Origin: an uncultured Burkholderiales bacterium
GTDB taxonomy: Bacteria > Pseudomonadota > Gammaproteobacteria > Burkholderiales > Burkholderiaceae_C
NCBI GenBank assembly: GCA_903953985.1
Contig: CAJBLW010000573.1
Span: forward strand, 1-5,485
DNA length: 5,485 nucleotides
Direction: 5' to 3'
The notes beneath the pieces were generated by a model. The model was not told the origin of the DNA, did not search any database, and saw only the letters and a list, made by a program, of their open reading frames with translations. The translations under genes and the position numbers were made by a program. Shown here piece after piece: positions 5,081 through 5,485 of the stretch (positions within the stretch are counted from its first letter, which is position 1; every line of letters starts with the position of its first letter).

Positions 5081-5485
5081 GGCTTGGTTCCTCGTTCAAT
5101 GGTGATGCCGCGCTTGCGCAGAGCTTCTTTGCCCAAGGGGGTCATCACCGCCTTGGGATGCAGCCGAACGGTTTTCACGCTCGGCGGCAGGGTTTTCAGC
5201 AACTTCTCACCGATCACACCCTTGAGCTCGGGTATGTCTTCGGCTGAGTGATCGTGCAGCTCGCAGGTGTCGCCCTTGCACTCGCAGGCCTTGCCTGCCT
5301 TGCACGATGAGCAGCAAGCTGCCGGATCGGTGGCGGTGGTGGCGGCCATGGCCGACGTCACGGGTGCAGCAGGCCCAGCAGCGGCCACCGCCTTGACCGC
5401 AGCCTCGTCCACCCGCATGTCAAAACGCAGCAGGCCCGATTGCGCCGCTTGCAGCAGTGCTGGGCTGGCGGCCAGGCGTTTGAAC
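5077..5485 (-). CDS. Unidentified BMC-operon protein with Cys-rich insert, 5' end missing
   Basis: The frame is open to the right edge, so at least 136 residues are visible and the true start is probably outside. The ATG at 5418 is internal unless proved otherwise: in-frame FKRLAASPALLQAAQSGLL lies upstream with no stop. After an Ala-rich linker comes a Cys cluster, CCSSCKAGKACECKGDTCE, followed by HDH. Numbered from the Met at 5418, the cysteines are 35, 36, 39, 45, 47 and 52. The C-terminal part ends VMTPLGKEALRKRGITIERG. That ending recalls the TPLAKD-x-A-R-x-x-x-I-x-I tail of small BMC-operon proteins annotated as 'ethanolamine utilization protein' of the TIGR02536 type, but this is a memory match only. 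The 4-base overlap with the BMC-P gene ties it to shell synthesis. The Cys cluster could bind a metal or an Fe-S centre. I do not assign a function. Confidence 0.75.
   Translation of the reverse strand, partial: FKRLAASPALLQAAQSGLLRFDMRVDEAAVKAVAAAGPAAPVTSAMAATTATDPAACCSSCKAGKACECKGDTCELHDHSAEDIPELKGVIGEKLLKTLPPSVKTVRLHPKAVMTPLGKEALRKRGITIERGTKP

Noticed and set aside
5077..5418. Treating the Met at 5418 as the start of a complete 113-residue protein
   Set aside because: The frame stays open to the window edge with protein-like sequence upstream, and no Shine-Dalgarno sequence precedes this ATG.
3762..5485. Naming the operon an alpha-carboxysome because of the CsoS1D-like trimer
   Set aside because: No RuBisCO, CsoS2, CsoSCA or paired CsoS4A/B is present, and only one pentamer gene is seen; CsoS1D-like proteins are known outside carboxysomes.

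Overview
The window is about 60% GC by eye, tightly packed and bacterial. The protein sequences look like those of a betaproteobacterium of the order Burkholderiales, perhaps Comamonadaceae. That placement comes from the flavour of the UmuDC, SRAP and 6-phosphogluconate dehydrogenase proteins and from codon use, not from a search.

Left part, plus strand (1-2129): a DNA-damage module. It starts with the 3' end of an SRAP (YedK/HMCES-family) gene. A 70-bp gap follows, holding a near-consensus LexA box (381-400) inside a sigma70-type promoter, then umuD and umuC three bases apart. UmuD would be self-processed to UmuD' and join UmuC as DNA polymerase V. The promoter geometry puts the transcription start on or within about ten bases of the only possible umuD start codon, so the message is probably leaderless or nearly so.

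Middle, minus strand (2172-3578): gnd, the decarboxylating 6-phosphogluconate dehydrogenase of the oxidative pentose phosphate pathway, convergent with umuC. Its upstream region (3579-3692) carries a perfect 10-bp inverted repeat. A strong hairpin terminator (3693-3743) separates it from the next operon.

Right part, minus strand (3762-5485): the 3' end of a bacterial microcompartment (BMC) operon that runs in from the right edge. In transcription order it has an unidentified Cys-rich protein (5' end missing), a BMC-P vertex pentamer, a BMC-H hexamer and a tandem-domain CsoS1D-like BMC-T shell protein. Together these supply all three building blocks of a closed protein shell. The cargo enzymes are not visible, so the compartment's chemistry cannot be read from this window. 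No carboxysome cargo (RuBisCO, CsoS2, carbonic anhydrase) and no aldehyde dehydrogenase is seen here. This operon is the most interesting part of the window.
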